A stretch of DNA of 15,231 bases from contig CALKHM010000258.1 in the NCBI GenBank assembly GCA_937988695.1, positions 1 to 15,231 of the forward strand. The letters are read 5' to 3'. Of the stretch, positions 15,185-15,231 are shown in pieces (position 1 is the first letter of the stretch; every line of letters starts with the position of its first letter). The translations under genes were made by a program, and so were the position numbers. Below the pieces are notes generated by a model. The model did not search any database. It had not been told where the DNA came from and saw nothing but the letters and a program-made list of their open reading frames with translations. The stretch is from an uncultured Microbacterium sp. GTDB taxonomy: Bacteria; Actinomycetota; Actinomycetes; Actinomycetales; Microbacteriaceae.

Positions 15185-15231
15185 GACAGCTCCTCTCCTG
15201 CTGCCCACGCATCCAGGATCTCAGAGAGCGC
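15181..15231 (-). CDS. C-terminal end of an unidentified gene, partial
   Basis: Reading the minus strand from the last base gives ALSEILDAWAAGEELS then TGA, whose stop shares four bases (GTGA) with the GH38 start. The residue mix looks like a natural helical C-terminus, the frame is open to the edge, and the overlap copies the ATGA junction at the other end of the mannosidase gene. I cannot name the product from 16 residues; a transporter-linked or glycosidase gene would fit the context. Confidence 0.6.
   Translation of the reverse strand, partial: ALSEILDAWAAGEELS

Overview
The window is high-GC actinobacterial DNA. Gene order (acpS-alr-tsaE-tsaB-rimI-tsaD), frequent GTG starts, 4-bp start/stop overlaps and the very frequent hexamer GGATGC/GCATCC suggest Microbacteriaceae, most likely Microbacterium or a close relative. 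This assignment is inferred from style and synteny; there is no rRNA or other marker here. All calls were made by reading the sequence, without database searches.

Layout. (1) 1-1862: a metabolite:H+ symporter-type MFS transporter (minus strand, running off the left edge), divergent from a YheO/DauR-type PAS-HTH regulator; the shared intergenic region has a 7-7-7 inverted repeat lying on the transporter's probable -35 box. (2) 1863-2205: no gene; an 84-bp double-hairpin element and a 17-bp tandem repeat. (3) 2206-8265: a plus-strand housekeeping run: holo-ACP synthase, alanine racemase, then the t6A tRNA-modification genes tsaE, tsaB and tsaD with rimI between them, and a small membrane protein. 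(4) 8266-8541: short direct repeats, then a LacI-type operator. (5) 8542-10582: two Gfo/Idh/MocA oxidoreductases, ended by a strong hairpin. (6) 10698-15231, minus strand, convergent to (5): the C-terminal end of an unidentified gene, a GH38 alpha-mannosidase and an uncharacterised six-hairpin-glycosidase-like protein, all joined by 4-bp overlaps.

The most unusual part is block 3. The t6A genes carry in-frame low-complexity and repeat-derived insertions. TsaB is about twice its normal length, with two disordered inserts; one of them contains a complete copy of the 84-bp element that also lies between genes at 1912-1995, in inverted orientation and the same length. TsaE has six 21-bp repeats in a loop near its C-terminus. 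RimI ends in a tail encoded by a second inverted-repeat element, related to sequence in the alr-tsaE gap. The next protein starts with 24-bp repeats. The flanking transporter and sugar genes are free of such insertions.

Blocks 5 and 6 look like a carbohydrate catabolism locus for an imported mannose-containing glycan or glycoside: an intracellular GH38 retaining mannosidase, a companion of unknown specificity, and two NAD(P)-dependent oxidoreductases under probable LacI-family control. No lacI gene or sugar transporter is visible; both may lie beyond the right edge.
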